Shown here in pieces: positions 11,126 through 23,054 of a stretch of 64,000 nt of DNA (the stretch's first letter is position 1; the number at the start of each line of letters is the position of its first letter). The DNA comes from Staphylotrichum longicolle (lineage: Eukaryota > Ascomycota > Sordariomycetes > Sordariales > Chaetomiaceae). The notes below the pieces were generated by a model. It saw only the letters and a list, made by a program, of their open reading frames with translations. It made no database searches and was not told the DNA's origin. Both the position numbers and the translations under genes were made by a program. The stretch lies in the NCBI GenBank assembly GCA_019096155.1, contig JAHCVI010000004.1:1550001-1614000 (forward strand), written 5' to 3'.

Positions 11126-14100
11126 GATGGGGCTTTGTGCTGGTGGAGATGGAAAAGCCTCTTGCACCAAAATCAGTCGCTGAAAATGACGGTCAGAGCA
11201 GGCACGAAATTGAGCGGTGAAGCTGGTCGAAACAGCTGGCCCAGACAAGTCAAAGGCAGCCGGAGGATTATTGGGCCCTTGGCAAGCCACAATCCCTTTC
11301 GCCGGGAGATAATGGCGTTGCGGATGCAGTGTGCAACGACTGGTAAAGAAAGAATGCCAAAACCAGGCCTGTTGCGATGGCTGGTGGTCGACAATGGGTG
11401 ATGGGTGATGGGTGATGGGCGCGGTGGGCACGGTGGGCGATGGGCAGTGGCCGGTGATGAAAGCGGGAAGGAACCACGAGAAACTGAGATGTGATGCGGG
11501 GCTGACGAGAAAAGTCAAATTTTCTCACCTCAGATAAAGAGCAACGCGAAATCTCAGACCAGAAGGCCGACACGCGCTGTGAGGGCCTTGGGGGCGTGAA
11601 TTGCTGGATCCCGATCCCACGGGCTCGAGCTGTAAGTCCGCTTTCTGGGTTGGATTTGAGGTTGTGGTTTGGGTGTTGTCGTGCACGGTTCACGAAGGGT
11701 GCTGTGCTGGCAACAGGCTTCGCGAATCGCGACTCGGCGAGGATGACGTCGCAGGCGAGAAACGGTCGATGCCGCGCTGAGAAGGGTTGGGTCGCGACGC
11801 TGACTTGGAATGTATCGAGTCGGAGAAGGAGAGTGAAGAAGCCGCAGCTGCGCTGTTGACCGGGCGGATGGTCAAAAATAAAAGCAGAAGGAAAATAACG
11901 TGGCCCGGCACAGGTGAGCCTGGGGAGGGAAAGCCGCATCGGGGCGTGCAGGGGCACGTTGAAACGAACAGCTGGGGTCCCAGGACGCGCTGTGGGTCCG
12001 GCTGGCAATCGATCCACACGTTAGCGCGCCTGCAGGGGGTACTTTGGTTTGCGGGCAGTGCTAATGTCAGATGAGGTACCGGCCTGGCCCCGCGCTAAGA
12101 TCAACGGCCACCAAAGTTTCCGGTGCCCTTGGTGCATTTGCAACAGCAAATTCGATGGCAAAGCCTCACTTCTGTGCAACGCGATTCAAGATGCAATGCT
12201 TTGACGTCGCGAGGAGGAGGCCACTCTTGTCAATTTTTGAGCTTTTGATCTTGACTGATCGCAATGGGCACAGGTCTTAGACATCACATGTCGTTTCTTG
12301 TTCTCAGCAACTTCTCTTTGCTTTTCAGGAGCCGACTTTGCGCAGGGGAATCCGGTGACTGGCCAGATACAGCATCCATGGATGGCTAAATCGTACTCGT
12401 TCTCAGCCGGCGGCAGCACAGTCTCGCTCACCTAGGCAGAACTGGACAAGTCTGGGTGCTTGCCCAGCACCTGACTTCGAGGACCCAATGCAAGCGGCCG
12501 AGATCTGCTGCTGCTATACCCTCAAGGCGAAACGGTGGCGCGTAAACTGCATAGTGTCCCGCACAGTCCTGTGTTTCCACGCCTCAGCTTCACAGAATCC
12601 GGCTCCGAATCATGTTGCCGGGATGCTCGAAACTGGTTTGGAACAAGCACCACAGCAATCTGGATCTTCGTTTCTTTCGAATCGAAGGTGGTGTCGTCAA
12701 CGTCCGTGCTGCTGCTTGCCCCGACACTGCAAAGACACTGCAAAGCAGGGGACCGATCTTGGTCCTGCTGCGAGTTACGAAACAGGCCAGGGGTCGTGTT
12801 CGCTGTTCCCGCTTCACCTGCGACGCTGTTTCCAGCTCCAAGCACTGGCCATGCAGCCTCGTCCTCACAGTTGTCCAGCCGGGAACGACGACAGAGAAGG
12901 GCAGTTGGTCCGTCCCCCCCTGCTGCGCTTGCATCACCAAAACAACAGCCAAGTCTGGAGGCGGGGCGTGAGCCCGAGCTTCCACGGCTTCGATTCCTCC
13001 TTCGATTGCAACCCCCCCACATCGGGACGTGGTTCTGGCAACCCCTGAAATTAGCCCGTGCTCCTGCTGGCCCTGCCGCTGGTCAGAAAGATCCACGATC
13101 TGCGACCAGGAACAGAACGATGCGTCAAGCCACCGCTCACAGACACACACAGCAGATGAGCGCCTTTGGCATGAGATTGGCGCAGTCTTGCGAGATTGAA
13201 GCTCTCTTGTTTGAGAAGACTAATGTGGCCGAAGCTGGCGTCTGGTTGGACGCGTGGAGAGGCCGATATGGCCGGTGCATGAAAACACGCCCTGGCCCAT
13301 GCTCGGGGGACATGGGGACAAGGGGAAGAGGGTTTGGCAGCCCCTGAAGGCTTCCATGGTCCTTCCAGAAGACATTGAAGCGCGCGCCAGCATGACAGCA
13401 TGACAGGGCAGGGCTGCGGGCCTTAGGATGATCCGTGATTTCGGTGACAAAGGCCAACAACCGGATAGGGCCCAGGAGCTTGGGGCAGCTTGAGGGCAGT
13501 GAGGGCAGTGAGGGCACCAAACCTCAAGCAGCACTGCCTGGCTTTTGCTCGACAGAAATTAGGGGCAGCGGACCACAGGGAAATCAGTTCCGTCTTTGGA
13601 CAAGACTCCGGGTCGGGCATGGCGTTGCCTTTGCCGCGGCAGCCACGGCTGCAGGTTTGTCCTGGCACAGCCTGGGGATGGGCTCGATGGGGAATGTCTG
13701 GGACTCTGGGTGGTGGAGCATGGAGATGCAACCCTTCCATGATGCTTCGCCGAAGCTTCTCCCGCCCCTTGTCGGTGCCAGTGGATCCTCGCAAGCCTGG
13801 CTCAATGCATGGTGCAGGGGCCCGTCGCCTAGCCAGTCCAGCTTCTTTTCAGCTGCAGCGCTGAGCTTGGGCCCCTGTGGATGTTCCCAGGACAGCCATC
13901 AAGCCATCTGGCGCGCCTTGTTTCGAGGCCACATGATCGTTTGATGATCTGAGCTTGGTCAGCCCAGCTCGCCCAGGCAAACAGGCGAGCCGCCAAACAG
14001 CCGCAAGATTACCAAACGGATAGGGGGGGGGTTATTATGCGCCTCAAAATTTATGTTCATGGGCAAAAATGACTGACGTTAGACATCACGGATTCAAAAT

Positions 14101-15021
14101 GGGCACCTCGGCGATTGCAGGTGTGCGTCAGCGGGCCAAATGCTGCCGAGCTGCTCAGTGCGCGCTTCTCCGGCCATCTCCAACCACCTGAGCCACCATC
14201 GCCATCGCCGGATGCCGACCGACCTCCAAGCTTCAACAATGCCCCATTTCATCATCCAGGTGGAACCTGTCATGACAATCGCTCGGCCGAAACGGTCAGC
14301 GTCCAAAATTGGCCAATCTCGGAGATCGGCAGCGCCTGCTCCAACTGAGTGGAGCGGAGATGGGCCAAGACACCGTCGCATCGGCATGACCGTCGGGGCC
14401 ATCATGGGGTTTTGTTGGGCCAGGGCCAGCTGCTGGCTCGTTTCTGAAATTGCCCCTGAAAAAGACGCAGCGACCCCCGGTCTCTGTGCCATGCTCACCG
14501 GCCTCCGGAATCCTTGCCTCGCGGGCCCCCTTCCGACACCTCCCCGGTCCCGGCACCGGGTGGCGGAGCAAAGATGGCCAGTGCACCCCGGCCCGGCCTA
14601 TCTCGGCGCCGACGAAGCTGTCATTGAGAGAATACCGTTCCTCAGATTCCTTCGCTACATATCCGGTCCGGTCAAAAAAAAGACGAACGTAAAGCAGCTC
14701 AGTCGAAAGCGCAGGAGCTGAAATCTTCCAAGCTGTACCTACGTGTACGAGAATGCCTTGGCTCTTCTTGCTAGGCGTTTTCGGCCCCGTTCATGCTCAG
14801 CCTCGCCCTCCGCACCCAATGATGCCGTCCACCCACTTATCCCCGGTGACGAAAACGAACGTGAGGGGAAGACGGCTCGGCTTTCCAAAGCACACGTCTC
14901 TTCCAACTTGACCGAGCCCAAACTTTCATTCTCTCCTCCCTCTATTCTTGTCCTCTCCAATCCAGCGCCACAAACTCATCGAGTAAATACCACCTCCGAC
15001 AGTCTTCACCCGTAGAGCAAC
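11126..15021. other. Long gene-free region between divergent C2H2 and ankyrin genes
   Basis: 3.9 kb. Many long open frames occur on both strands (notably 11268-12017 minus, 12535-13347 plus, 12590-13150 minus), but they overlap each other, lack introns and family resemblance, and fit chance open frames in GC-rich DNA. Short tandem motifs occur at about 11395-11445 (GGGTGAT-type units) and 13494-13518 (GAGGGCAGT units). Probably upstream control DNA of the transcription factor plus the ankyrin promoter. Confidence 0.5.
13494..13518. repeat. Short tandem repeat, GAGGGCAGT units
   Basis: About two and a half 9-bp units in a row, read directly. No known role. Confidence 0.7.
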
Positions 15022-16619
15022 ATGGACTCGAGCATGCCAAAGAAGTCCTGGGGCCTGAAGTTTACCGTCAAGAATATCTTCAAAAACCCCAAGACGCACA
15101 CCGGTCCTGGTCCTGCGCCCGATGATGAATCTCGATGGGGTAACACCGCCGAGAAGCCGGTGGTGCTGTCTACACTACATGAAGCCGTTCGTAACAACGA
15201 CATGGCCATGGCCAACCGGGTCCTCGAGGCATTCCCGCACGAGCTCTACGAGACGGATGACCGTAAGTGTTGCCATGACTCCATCAAACACCATCTGACT
15301 TCATGACAGAGGGCATGACCCCCCTGGCTCTGGCCATCCTCCACGGCAACCTCGACATGGCAAAGCGCCTGTACGTTGCCGGCGCCTCGCCGCTGCCCTC
15401 CCGCAACAACGGCGAGTCCCTCTTGTGCTTCGCCGCCGCGAACCAACACGCGCCCATCATCCGCTGGTTCGTCACCCTCGGTTACCCCAACCTCCTCAAC
15501 ACCCGCGATCCCGCCGGCAGCACCCCTCTGCACCACGCTGTTCTCCGCAACAGCCTTGCCGTGACCCGTGCTCTCCTCGACGCGGGCGCCGACCCCAATG
15601 TGCACGCCTTGCGCATCCCTGCTCCTGGCACCCCGGACACCGACACCTCCACCCCGCCCCCTGGCATCGGCACACCCCTTTTCTACACCCTCGACAAGTC
15701 CCTCAACCCGGCCCAGCCCCTCGACACCCGCCTCGCCCAGCTCCGCCTGCTCCTCGAGTACGGCGCGTACGTTGACATCCGCCAGGAAGTCGACGGCACG
15801 TATCCCTCCCACGAGGCCGTCATGTCGGGCGAGCAGGACATCATCGCCGCCCTGCTCGACGAGGGCATCTTAAGCCCAACCCCGTACCCGGACCCCTCCA
15901 AAACCGAGCAAAGTAAAAACCCCAACAACAACCCACTCCCACCCAGAACCAAATCCGAACCCAACCCCACCAGAGGAACCCTCGACATCAACATCCCCAG
16001 CTCCCCTTCCGACCCCCCCATGCGCGGCACCACCCCGCTCATGTACGCCGCCGCCGCCTGCCGGCCCCCCCTCGTCCGCTACCTCCTCGCGCGCGGCGCC
16101 GATCCGGCCCGCGTCAACACGCTCGGCGAGACGGCGCTGCACTGGGCGGGCGTCAACGAGAAGGAAGCCGTCCCCGCACCCTCCTTTACCTCTACCTCAA
16201 CCCCAACCTCCGACCCGGAAAAGTGCGACCAGAACCATCAGAGCCAGCAAGAAAAGAAGGAACAACAACAAGAGCAACAAGAACAACAAAAAGAAGAAGA
16301 GGAGGGCGCCGACGCCGTCATCCGCCTCCTCGTCCGCGACGCCGGGATCGACGTCAACGCGCGCAACGCGCTGGGCGGCACGGCGCTGCACGGCGCGGCG
16401 TACCGCGGGCGGCTCGCCAACGTGCGGGCGCTGCTGGAGCTCGGGGCCGACAGGGGCTGCGTGACGGAGGGCTTGCATTACGACAAGCTACTGGACGGGG
16501 TGAGGGGCACGGCGGAGGAGCTGGCGCGGGGCCAGGGGCATTGGGATGTGGCGGAGCTGATTCGGGGTGGAAGGGTGAGGGAGTGGGTAGGTAGGTGGGT
16601 AGGCACGGGTAGGGAGTAG
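15022..16619 (+). CDS. Ankyrin-repeat protein
   Basis: Exons 15022-15262 and 15310-16619 with a 47-nt intron (donor GTAAGT, branch CTGAC); 516 residues. Ankyrin units are recognisable by TPLALAILHGNLDMAKRLY, GSTPLHHAVLRNSLAVTRAL, TYPSHEAVMSGEQDIIAALL, GTTPLMYAAAACRPPLVRYL and GTALHGAAYRGRLANVRALL, about seven to eight repeats in all from about residue 50 to 495. A Pro/Asn-rich linker and a Glu/Gln-rich low-complexity stretch (EKKEQQQEQQEQQ, about 16251-16300) interrupt the array. Ankyrin arrays mediate protein-protein binding; the partner is unknown. No enzyme domain, signal peptide or membrane segment. The reading frame is intact and the join restores a repeat (ETDDQGMTPLALA). Confidence 0.9.
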
Positions 16620-17752
16620 AGTTGGGGGAGGAGGGAGAGGAGGATGGGGGTGGGTGGGTGGGTGAGTAGAGGTAGGGAGGGTGGAGGGTAGGTGTGTTTC
16701 ATTGGTGGTGGGTGTGATGGGGATGATGAAATGCTTATCGTCCAGTTTGAAAGTCTAAAGAAGACGATACGCAGTGTCTCTCTGCCTTGGGCGAGAATGG
16801 ACGGGAGCTGGTGGAAGTTGTGTCTGGGACGGGTTCGCATGCGTCATGATTGAGATGAGGCGTTGGCTTAGCGTAATAGGATTCTTTCAATGTAGTTTAT
16901 TCATGCATCATAGCTGTCTGCTTTCTCTGCGTCCTCGGCACAGGACCTGGATTGGCGGCTGCTGCTAGGAGGGTGGTGGATTGGGCTCGACCTCCTTCCA
17001 GAGCTGCGGGGACGAGGCGAAGAAGCAGGAAGGAGTCCACCATATGTTACTTCAGGAAAAGATGCATATACAGCCCAATCCGTAGGCTTTTTTCCCTCTT
17101 GGTTTCTCTTTTGCCCGTTGTTGTTCTTTCCGCATTCTGGGGCGGGGTGCGTGCCAGTCTTGACTGTCGATGTGTTGGACCTTGCGCCCACATCCCGTAA
17201 AGATGTCCCCAAACACTGTCGTGCCACAGAGAAATTCGGCAATCTTACTTGTTTAAATACCCAACCCAAGCTCAAAGTCCCCGAAGGCGTGAGGGGGTGG
17301 CTCTTGTTTGTGTCGCTGATCAGTAATCGTTAATTCCGTGGCTCTATTTTTGCAGCCCTGGGTGGAGACCTGGGATTACTGTCTGCCCGTGCCGCCTGAT
17401 CTATACTGGAGTGTGCATCTTGACAGTCGACGGTGTCAAGGTGTGTTGCTGTGTTGAACGAGCGGCCTGGGCCATCCCTGATGATGTTTATTTTGGAGTC
17501 TTTGGCTCTTGTCAGGGGTTGAGATGCACTTGCCAACAGCAACTCCACCTCTCTCCAACCCTGTCTCTTCGTTTTCACGACTCCAAGCTCGGGATAATGC
17601 GGAAAGAAAAGACAAACAAGACAATAGGGGCACAACGAAGGCAAAGGGAGAGAAACGCCCGGTGTCCGTTAGGGTCGATTGACTTTCTCCTGATCAAACA
17701 CCAAACCGACACCCGTAGTCGAGCAACAAGACCCAACCCGGACCATCCAAAG
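16620..17752. other. Intergenic region
   Basis: 1.1 kb between the tandem ankyrin and DsbA-like genes. The first 80 bases are G-rich with GGTGGGT-type units. Nothing else recognised beyond presumed 3'-UTR and promoter sequence. Confidence 0.5.
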
Positions 17753-18759
17753 ATGGCCAAGTTTACGTTCGAAATCGACGTCTACTCAGACCCTATCTGT
17801 CCGTGGTGTTACCTGGGCAAGGAAGCCCTCGACCGGGCCATGGACACTTACACGGCCCAGCACCCCGAAGCCGAGTTCAAGCTGAACTGGAAACCGTACC
17901 TGCTGTGGCCCAACGCAGGCGTGTCAGGTAGGTGTAGACGACTCGCCACTCCCAACCGCTCCACCACGCTTACTACCTCCCCTCGTCCCCTGTGGATTAC
18001 TTGCGGTCACTAACCTTACCCTCCACCCCAGCCTACGACAAGGGGGCGTCCCTCCGCGCCGTCTACGGCCCCAACGCCGCCGTCATGTTCGACCGCCTGG
18101 CTCGCCTCGGGGCGCAGTACGGCATCGAATTCAAGTGGGAGGGCAAGACGGGCAGCTCGCGGGACGCACACAAGCTGATGCTGCTGGCCATGGAGAAGGA
18201 CGCCGCTGCTGCTGCCGCTGCTGCCGCTCTTTCCTCGCCCCTTTCTTGGACCTCACCTAACAGCCCGCCAACCCCTGAGCCAGCCACCACTACTACAACC
18301 ACCACCACTACCACCCCCGGAACCCCTCAACCATCCTACAAATCCACCCACCTCCACCGCACCCAAACCCACCTCTACACCGCCACCTTCCAGCACGGCC
18401 ACGACATCTCCTCGCGAGCCTTCCTCGCCCGCGCGGCCGTCGAGCTGGGCCTGTTTCCCACCGAGGCCGCCGCGCTGGCCTACCTCGCGCGCGACGACGA
18501 CGACAACAACAACAACGAAACCAAGACCAACGGGGCCGAGCCAACAACAACAACATCAACAACAACAAGAAGAGCGCCACAGTGCGCCGTCGACGCCGCC
18601 TCGGCGCGGGCGCGGCAGGTCGGCGTGAGCGCCGTGCCGAGCTACGTCGTGCAGGCGCGGTGGCAGGTGGGCGGGATGCAGGCGGAGGAGGTGTGGATGG
18701 GTGTCTTTGGGCGGGTGAGGGCTGCTGTGGAGGCGGAGGGGGAGGGAGGGGGATGTTGA
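17753..18759 (+). CDS. DsbA-family thioredoxin-fold protein (FrnE/HCCA-isomerase-like) with low-complexity insertions
   Basis: Exons 17753-17927 and 18032-18759, intron 104 nt with a CTAAC branch; 300 residues. The N-terminus FEIDVYSDPICPWCYLGKEAL is diagnostic of the DSBA-like oxidoreductase family, with redox motif CPWC at residues 16-19. The C-terminal part GVSAVPSYVV carries the cis-proline loop of the thioredoxin fold. The helical insertion domain is recognisable (YDKGASLRAVYGPNAAVMFDRL, FLARAAVELGLFPTEAAALAYL). Two low-complexity inserts are unusual: an Ala run followed by a Thr run (about 18205-18330) and an Asp/Asn then Thr run (about 18490-18575). They keep frame and lie in loops. 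Expected activity: cytosolic disulfide/glutathione-linked oxidoreductase; substrate unknown. No signal peptide. Confidence 0.88.
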
Positions 18760-18890
18760 GATCAAGGGGAGGAGGGGGAGGAGGAGGAGGAGGAGGAAGC
18801 GGTGAGGGGTCGGGGGCAGAAAGGGGGAAGGAGGAGCAGCAGGGAGGAGGGGAGATTACTGTTGCGGTTGTGGGTGGGAGGGATGGGAGG
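18753..18890. repeat. Polypurine G/A-rich tract after the DsbA-like stop codon
   Basis: About 140 bases almost entirely purine on the plus strand, with GGA trinucleotide runs, starting at the gene's end. Such tracts can be slippage-prone or adopt triplex-like forms; no function is implied. Confidence 0.7.
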
Positions 18891-19443
18891 TGCGGGTAAA
18901 GAAATTGGAGGGGTAAGGCAAAGAGGATGTGAGATGAGAGGGGAGGGCGGGAGTTCAATGGTGTCGTTTTCCGGTGAGGGTGGTCGAATTGTTTCTTTGG
19001 CTTCCTGTTGGCTTCCTGTTGTGTTTAGCTTCTGGTGAAAGGACGTAGTTGGCAATCTTGATCTGTCTCCGACCAAAAAAACCCTCTGCACCACAACAGG
19101 ACGCAAATGGCCATGCGTATTCGCCCAACGCCCATTCATTGACTATGAAGACGCCTCGTAACCCTCTAAAGCGCCGCCGCTCCCATTTTTTGTCCCTGTA
19201 GACCAGCCCTCTAGCCAGAGTAAAGCAAAAGAAGCCTAGTATTGTTGCCAAGTCCAGTGATGTGTTGTTGTTTTCCCCCGACACAAACCCAATATCACAA
19301 TGATACAGCCCAGCCGTGTGCCTGCGCCAAACGCCAACCCAATGCGAGATGAATAAGAAGATGAAGGAGAAAAAAAGTCAACCGGAAGCAAACTCGCACC
19401 ACAGTCCGCCCTGGCCTGGCCTGCCCGTCCCAACTCGCAGCCC
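18760..19443. other. Convergent intergenic region
   Basis: About 0.7 kb between the DsbA-like gene (plus) and TFIIE-beta (minus). Apart from the polypurine tract nothing was recognised. Confidence 0.5.
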
Positions 19444-20344
19444 TCAGCGCTTCATGTGGCTATAATCCTTGAGCAGATGCTCCATGTGCACATTCGTCGA
19501 CTTGCCCGTCCGCCTCTGCACCCTCTTCTTCTTCTTCTCGGCCTTGGGCGCCTGCATGGCCTTGATCCGCGGGTCCTCGGACGCGGGCTTCTGCTGCGCG
19601 GCCACGAGCCTCGCCACGATGTTCTCGACGCTCGGCACCTCGGTCCGCGACCACATCAGCTTCAGCTGCGGGTCGACCTCGTGGAACAGGCTCGGGTCGT
19701 CCAGCCACACCATGCGCGCCGCGCCGTCCTTCTTGGCCCGCACCACGAGCACCTTGTGCTCCTTCTCGAGCTCCGCGATGCCCGCCTCGCAGTCGGCCCA
19801 CCCGTCCTTGAGGTCCTTGACGCTCACCCCGCTCGCGTCCGTCTTGCGCTGCAGGTACGCCAGCAGCTGCGTCTTGTTCTTGACGTCCGGGATGGTCGGG
19901 CGGTGGACGTACGTGCCCGACCGCCACGTCTGCTCGCTCAGCGCCGGGTCCGGGATCCACTGGATCTGCGGGTGCTTGCGCATCTGCTCGACAAAGTACT
20001 CCTGCTCCTTCTCCGGGCGCGGCGTCGCCCACAGGTAGCCCAGCACGTCGACACGTCTGCGGCTCGTCCTTGGACCGCAGCCACGACACGGCGTACGCCA
20101 TCTGCGAGATGACGCTGTCGCCCGTGCCCGTCAGCGCGGGCTGCGAGAAGACGATGTTGGTCCCCGCGGAGGTGTCGGCGCCGCGGTCGCGGCGCGGGTG
20201 AGGCTGCCCGCGCGGCGGCTGAGTGGTGGAGCCAATGGATGGGGACGGGGACGGCGGGGCCAGCGAGCGCTTGGTGCCGGCGCCGGGGCCGAGCTTGGCG
20301 GCGGCGGCGGACATGCTGCTGAGGAAGGAGGCCTGCTGGTCCAT
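19444..20344 (-). CDS. tfa2: Transcription initiation factor TFIIE subunit beta (one frameshift)
   Basis: No intron. The N-terminal frame reads MDQQASFLSSMSAAAAKLG and continues to ISQMAYAVSWLRSKDEPQT; from about 20046 the protein continues in another frame as VLGYLWATPRPEKEQEYF to the stop at 19444. Together they form TFIIE-beta: two winged-helix domains, the second with TQLLAYLQRKTDASGVSVKDL, then KVLVVRAKKDGAARMVWLDD and a basic C-terminus KAEKKKKRVQRRTGKSTNVH. TFIIE-beta helps load TFIIH and open promoters for RNA polymerase II. The total span is 901 nt, so one extra base, or two missing bases, near 20046-20056 is needed for a continuous ~300-residue protein; no intron fits. Because this factor is essential, a sequence error is the simplest reading. 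Length is normal for the family. Confidence 0.87.
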
Positions 20345-21381
20345 GATGGCGGCGGCGCGATGGTCGTCTCGTTGATGGATTCGCCGTCGGTGTCCTTGTC
20401 GTCAATTTTTCTTCTTGGTCTCGACTTTCTGGTACCCCCGTGGTCTGCCGTTCATCCACGATTTTCGGCCCACGGTTGGAAGGAGCGATTGCTTTTGGCG
20501 TTGCTGGGCGGGAAGAGGTTGAAGATCGCTTTGTTGCGCCGTCACAGGCAACGACGACAATGGGGCTGAGTGGATCGCCATGGCTGTGGGCGGCGTTACA
20601 GGGATTGGTGACAGGGATTGTTGCAAGGGGGCTCAGTTGCAAACAAATGTCCGAATATGATCGAAAGTGATAGAAAAGGCACAAAGACAGGGTCAACTCG
20701 ACAACGTGGTATCCAAAGCTTGCACATTTGTTTTGAAATTGAGAGATCCAAACTTCAAGAAGGAAACGGGAGATGGAACAGCCCGACGCTACCAGCACGT
20801 CAGTTGCCGCAGCAGCGTCAAGACGAGTGTTGCTGCACATGCGCTGTGATGCGCGGTGCATGCTGGCAGTCTTGCATGTGTAAGTCAAACCACCGAGTCG
20901 AAACGGGACTTGGTCTCATCAACCGCAAGACGCCACAGAGCAACCTACAACACACAAAAGTCAACGATGCCAGCTTGCGAAATTACAAAGTCTATAAACT
21001 ATGTGCCAATTCCAGCCATGTTGCTGCCGCGCGCTGCTCCACTTCAGGGTAAGAGAGCAGCGGGCTCGCTCGCTTGCCACGTGAAACTCCCGTCATCCAT
21101 CCCTCCCAAACATAATCCGTCCATTGTTAAACAACTAAAACAGCCACCGCTCCTAGCCAGACGCTTTTCTGGTTGCTGGAGGCACGTCTGCTACAGAGAA
21201 CCCATCCAACTGCATCACCGGCTGGACTGCAAAACACCCAGGTGGACGCGGCCAGGCCTGCCATGACGAGTCCTCGTTTGCAGCGCGGCAGCACACGCAG
21301 ACCCAAAAACACCGCCATTAGATTGATAGATAGGAACCCCATTTGCATTCGCCGTTCGTGTACCATTTGCAAAAATCAAGC
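20345..21381. other. Intergenic region
   Basis: About 1 kb between the starts of TFIIE-beta and the 3' end of cytochrome b5 (both minus). Open frames here have no resemblance to known families. Holds the TFIIE-beta promoter. Confidence 0.5.
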
Positions 21382-22034
21382 TTAGGCGCTCTGCGCAGCC
21401 TGCTGCTGCTGGAGGTACGTGTAGGCGCCGTAGCCGATCAGACCGCCAATGAGGAGGATGGCGTACAGGCCGACGCCGAGACCGGCCGACTCGTTGTTGG
21501 CAGCCGGGGAGACGGCGCCGGGAAGGGGCGTCTTGGGCTTGGGGTCGCCGGGCTGAGAATCGCAAATGTCAGCAATCGACTTGTCCCGCCTTGTGCAAAT
21601 CTAGGTGTTGCTGTTGATTGGGATACTTACGTTGCGCTTCAGAGTGCCCACCTTGAGCTGCTCGAGCGTCTCCCGGGCCTCATCGCTGTGGCCGACATCC
21701 TCGAAAGCCTCGGTGGCGTCCTGGCCGCCGACGTCGAGAAGGACCTCCTCACCACCGCTGTTTGGGGAGCATTTGTGTTAGCACGTGTGGTGTGTTGTCT
21801 CGGAAAGATCGCCCGATGCGGGGGCAATCGGGGGGATGCCTCGGAAGATGATATGCGGCCGGGGCACATGCAGAAAAAGAAGAGAAAGAGAGAAAGAGAG
21901 GCGGGCAGCGGCACTTACGGGTGCTCGTCCACAAACTTGGTGCAGTCGTAGATCTGGTCGTGGATGACGACGTAGAGGTCCTTCTTGGTGTTGTGCTCGG
22001 CAACGTCCTGGTAGGTGAGCTGCTGGGAGGCCAT
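21382..22034 (-). CDS. Cytochrome b5, tail-anchored
   Basis: Exons 22034-21919, 21757-21631, 21552-21382; introns 161 and 78 nt. Product 137 residues. The heme-binding domain (about residues 5-80) has the first axial histidine in HPGG (residues 38-41) and the second at His62 in DVGHSDEAR. A Pro/Gly linker is followed by a C-terminal membrane anchor GLGVGLYAILLIGGLIGYG, so the protein is expected as a tail-anchored electron carrier on the ER facing the cytosol, donating electrons to desaturases, sterol enzymes and P450s. The splice between His38-Pro39 restores the HPGG motif exactly. Length is typical. Confidence 0.94.
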
Positions 22035-23054
22035 CTTGACGGTTGTTGTCGGTGTGGAGATTGTCGGTCTTCGAATCGGGGGATTATTTTTTTCTGGACA
22101 GCTGTCGTGTTAGCAGGGTACGCGCAAACGCAATCTGACAACGACGCGATAGAGGGCAATTGAGGCGTGAGGCGTACCAGAGAATCGGAGACGTAGGCAC
22201 GACGAGCGGTGGTTTGAATCGGGACGGCGACGGGCTTGCTGGAGACGGTTGCGGAAGGAAAGGGGGGGGAAAGAAAAAAAAGGTTGAGGTCCCGGTCTGG
22301 CGTGGAGAAGGACCCAACGTTAAGGATCTCCCAGCCCGGACAAGGCAGGCGGCAGTGGGCAAGTTTGCTGAACCCCTGGCCGGGAAGTGCACTGTTGCTG
22401 GCGGACGGGATGAGGGATTCCCGCTTGGCAGGCCCCCGATCCCCGGCACAAGCCAATCATGGACCACCGAAATTATGCCACGCAGCCTCTGATTCGCTCA
22501 GCGCCGTTGTGGTCCGATTCGGGGACGACGGTATCCTCGGGCGCCGAGCAAGCTTGCAGCGGTCTCTGCAAGGTCAGGTCAGCAGCGCCGCAGCGGGACA
22601 CACATGCCTTCAGCGGACGTTTCGCGGGGATCTCCTCTGCTCTCCGCGACGGGGACGGCGACCGTTTTCCGATTGTTCGGGATGGACCCGTCTCCCTCCC
22701 ACACGGCCCGCACTTTCAGCCCTGGATGGGAGTGGCCCCTTCCAGAGCCCACAAGCCCACAAGCCCACAGGCCCCGTTTTCAACATGCCCACGGATGTGC
22801 ATCTCGGGAACTTGATCTTGCCTTATCTCGGACTCGCGCCCAACTCTAAATGGCGAGGTTTGAGATGTGCACAAATGCACACACAACAACCGCCTGGGCC
22901 ACCCTCCCATTTTTGCTTCAGAAGTTCGGTTATTTGTGGGGTCGAATCCTATTCAGTTGCAGAAGCATGCTACGGAGGTGTCTGACGTGACCTTGACGCT
23001 TCCTTGGACGCACACCCACAGCGCACCTTATTAGCTGCGCGGGACAGAGCCGAC
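22035..23054. other. Intergenic region
   Basis: 1 kb between cytochrome b5 and capping protein alpha, both minus. Overlapping open frames on both strands at 22.2-22.9 kb look like chance. Holds the cytochrome b5 promoter. Confidence 0.5.

Noticed and set aside
12535..13347. 270-residue open frame on the plus strand, overlapped by a 186-residue minus-strand frame
   Set aside because: Overlapping frames on both strands, no conserved motif and no intron signals that extend them; fits chance in GC-rich DNA.
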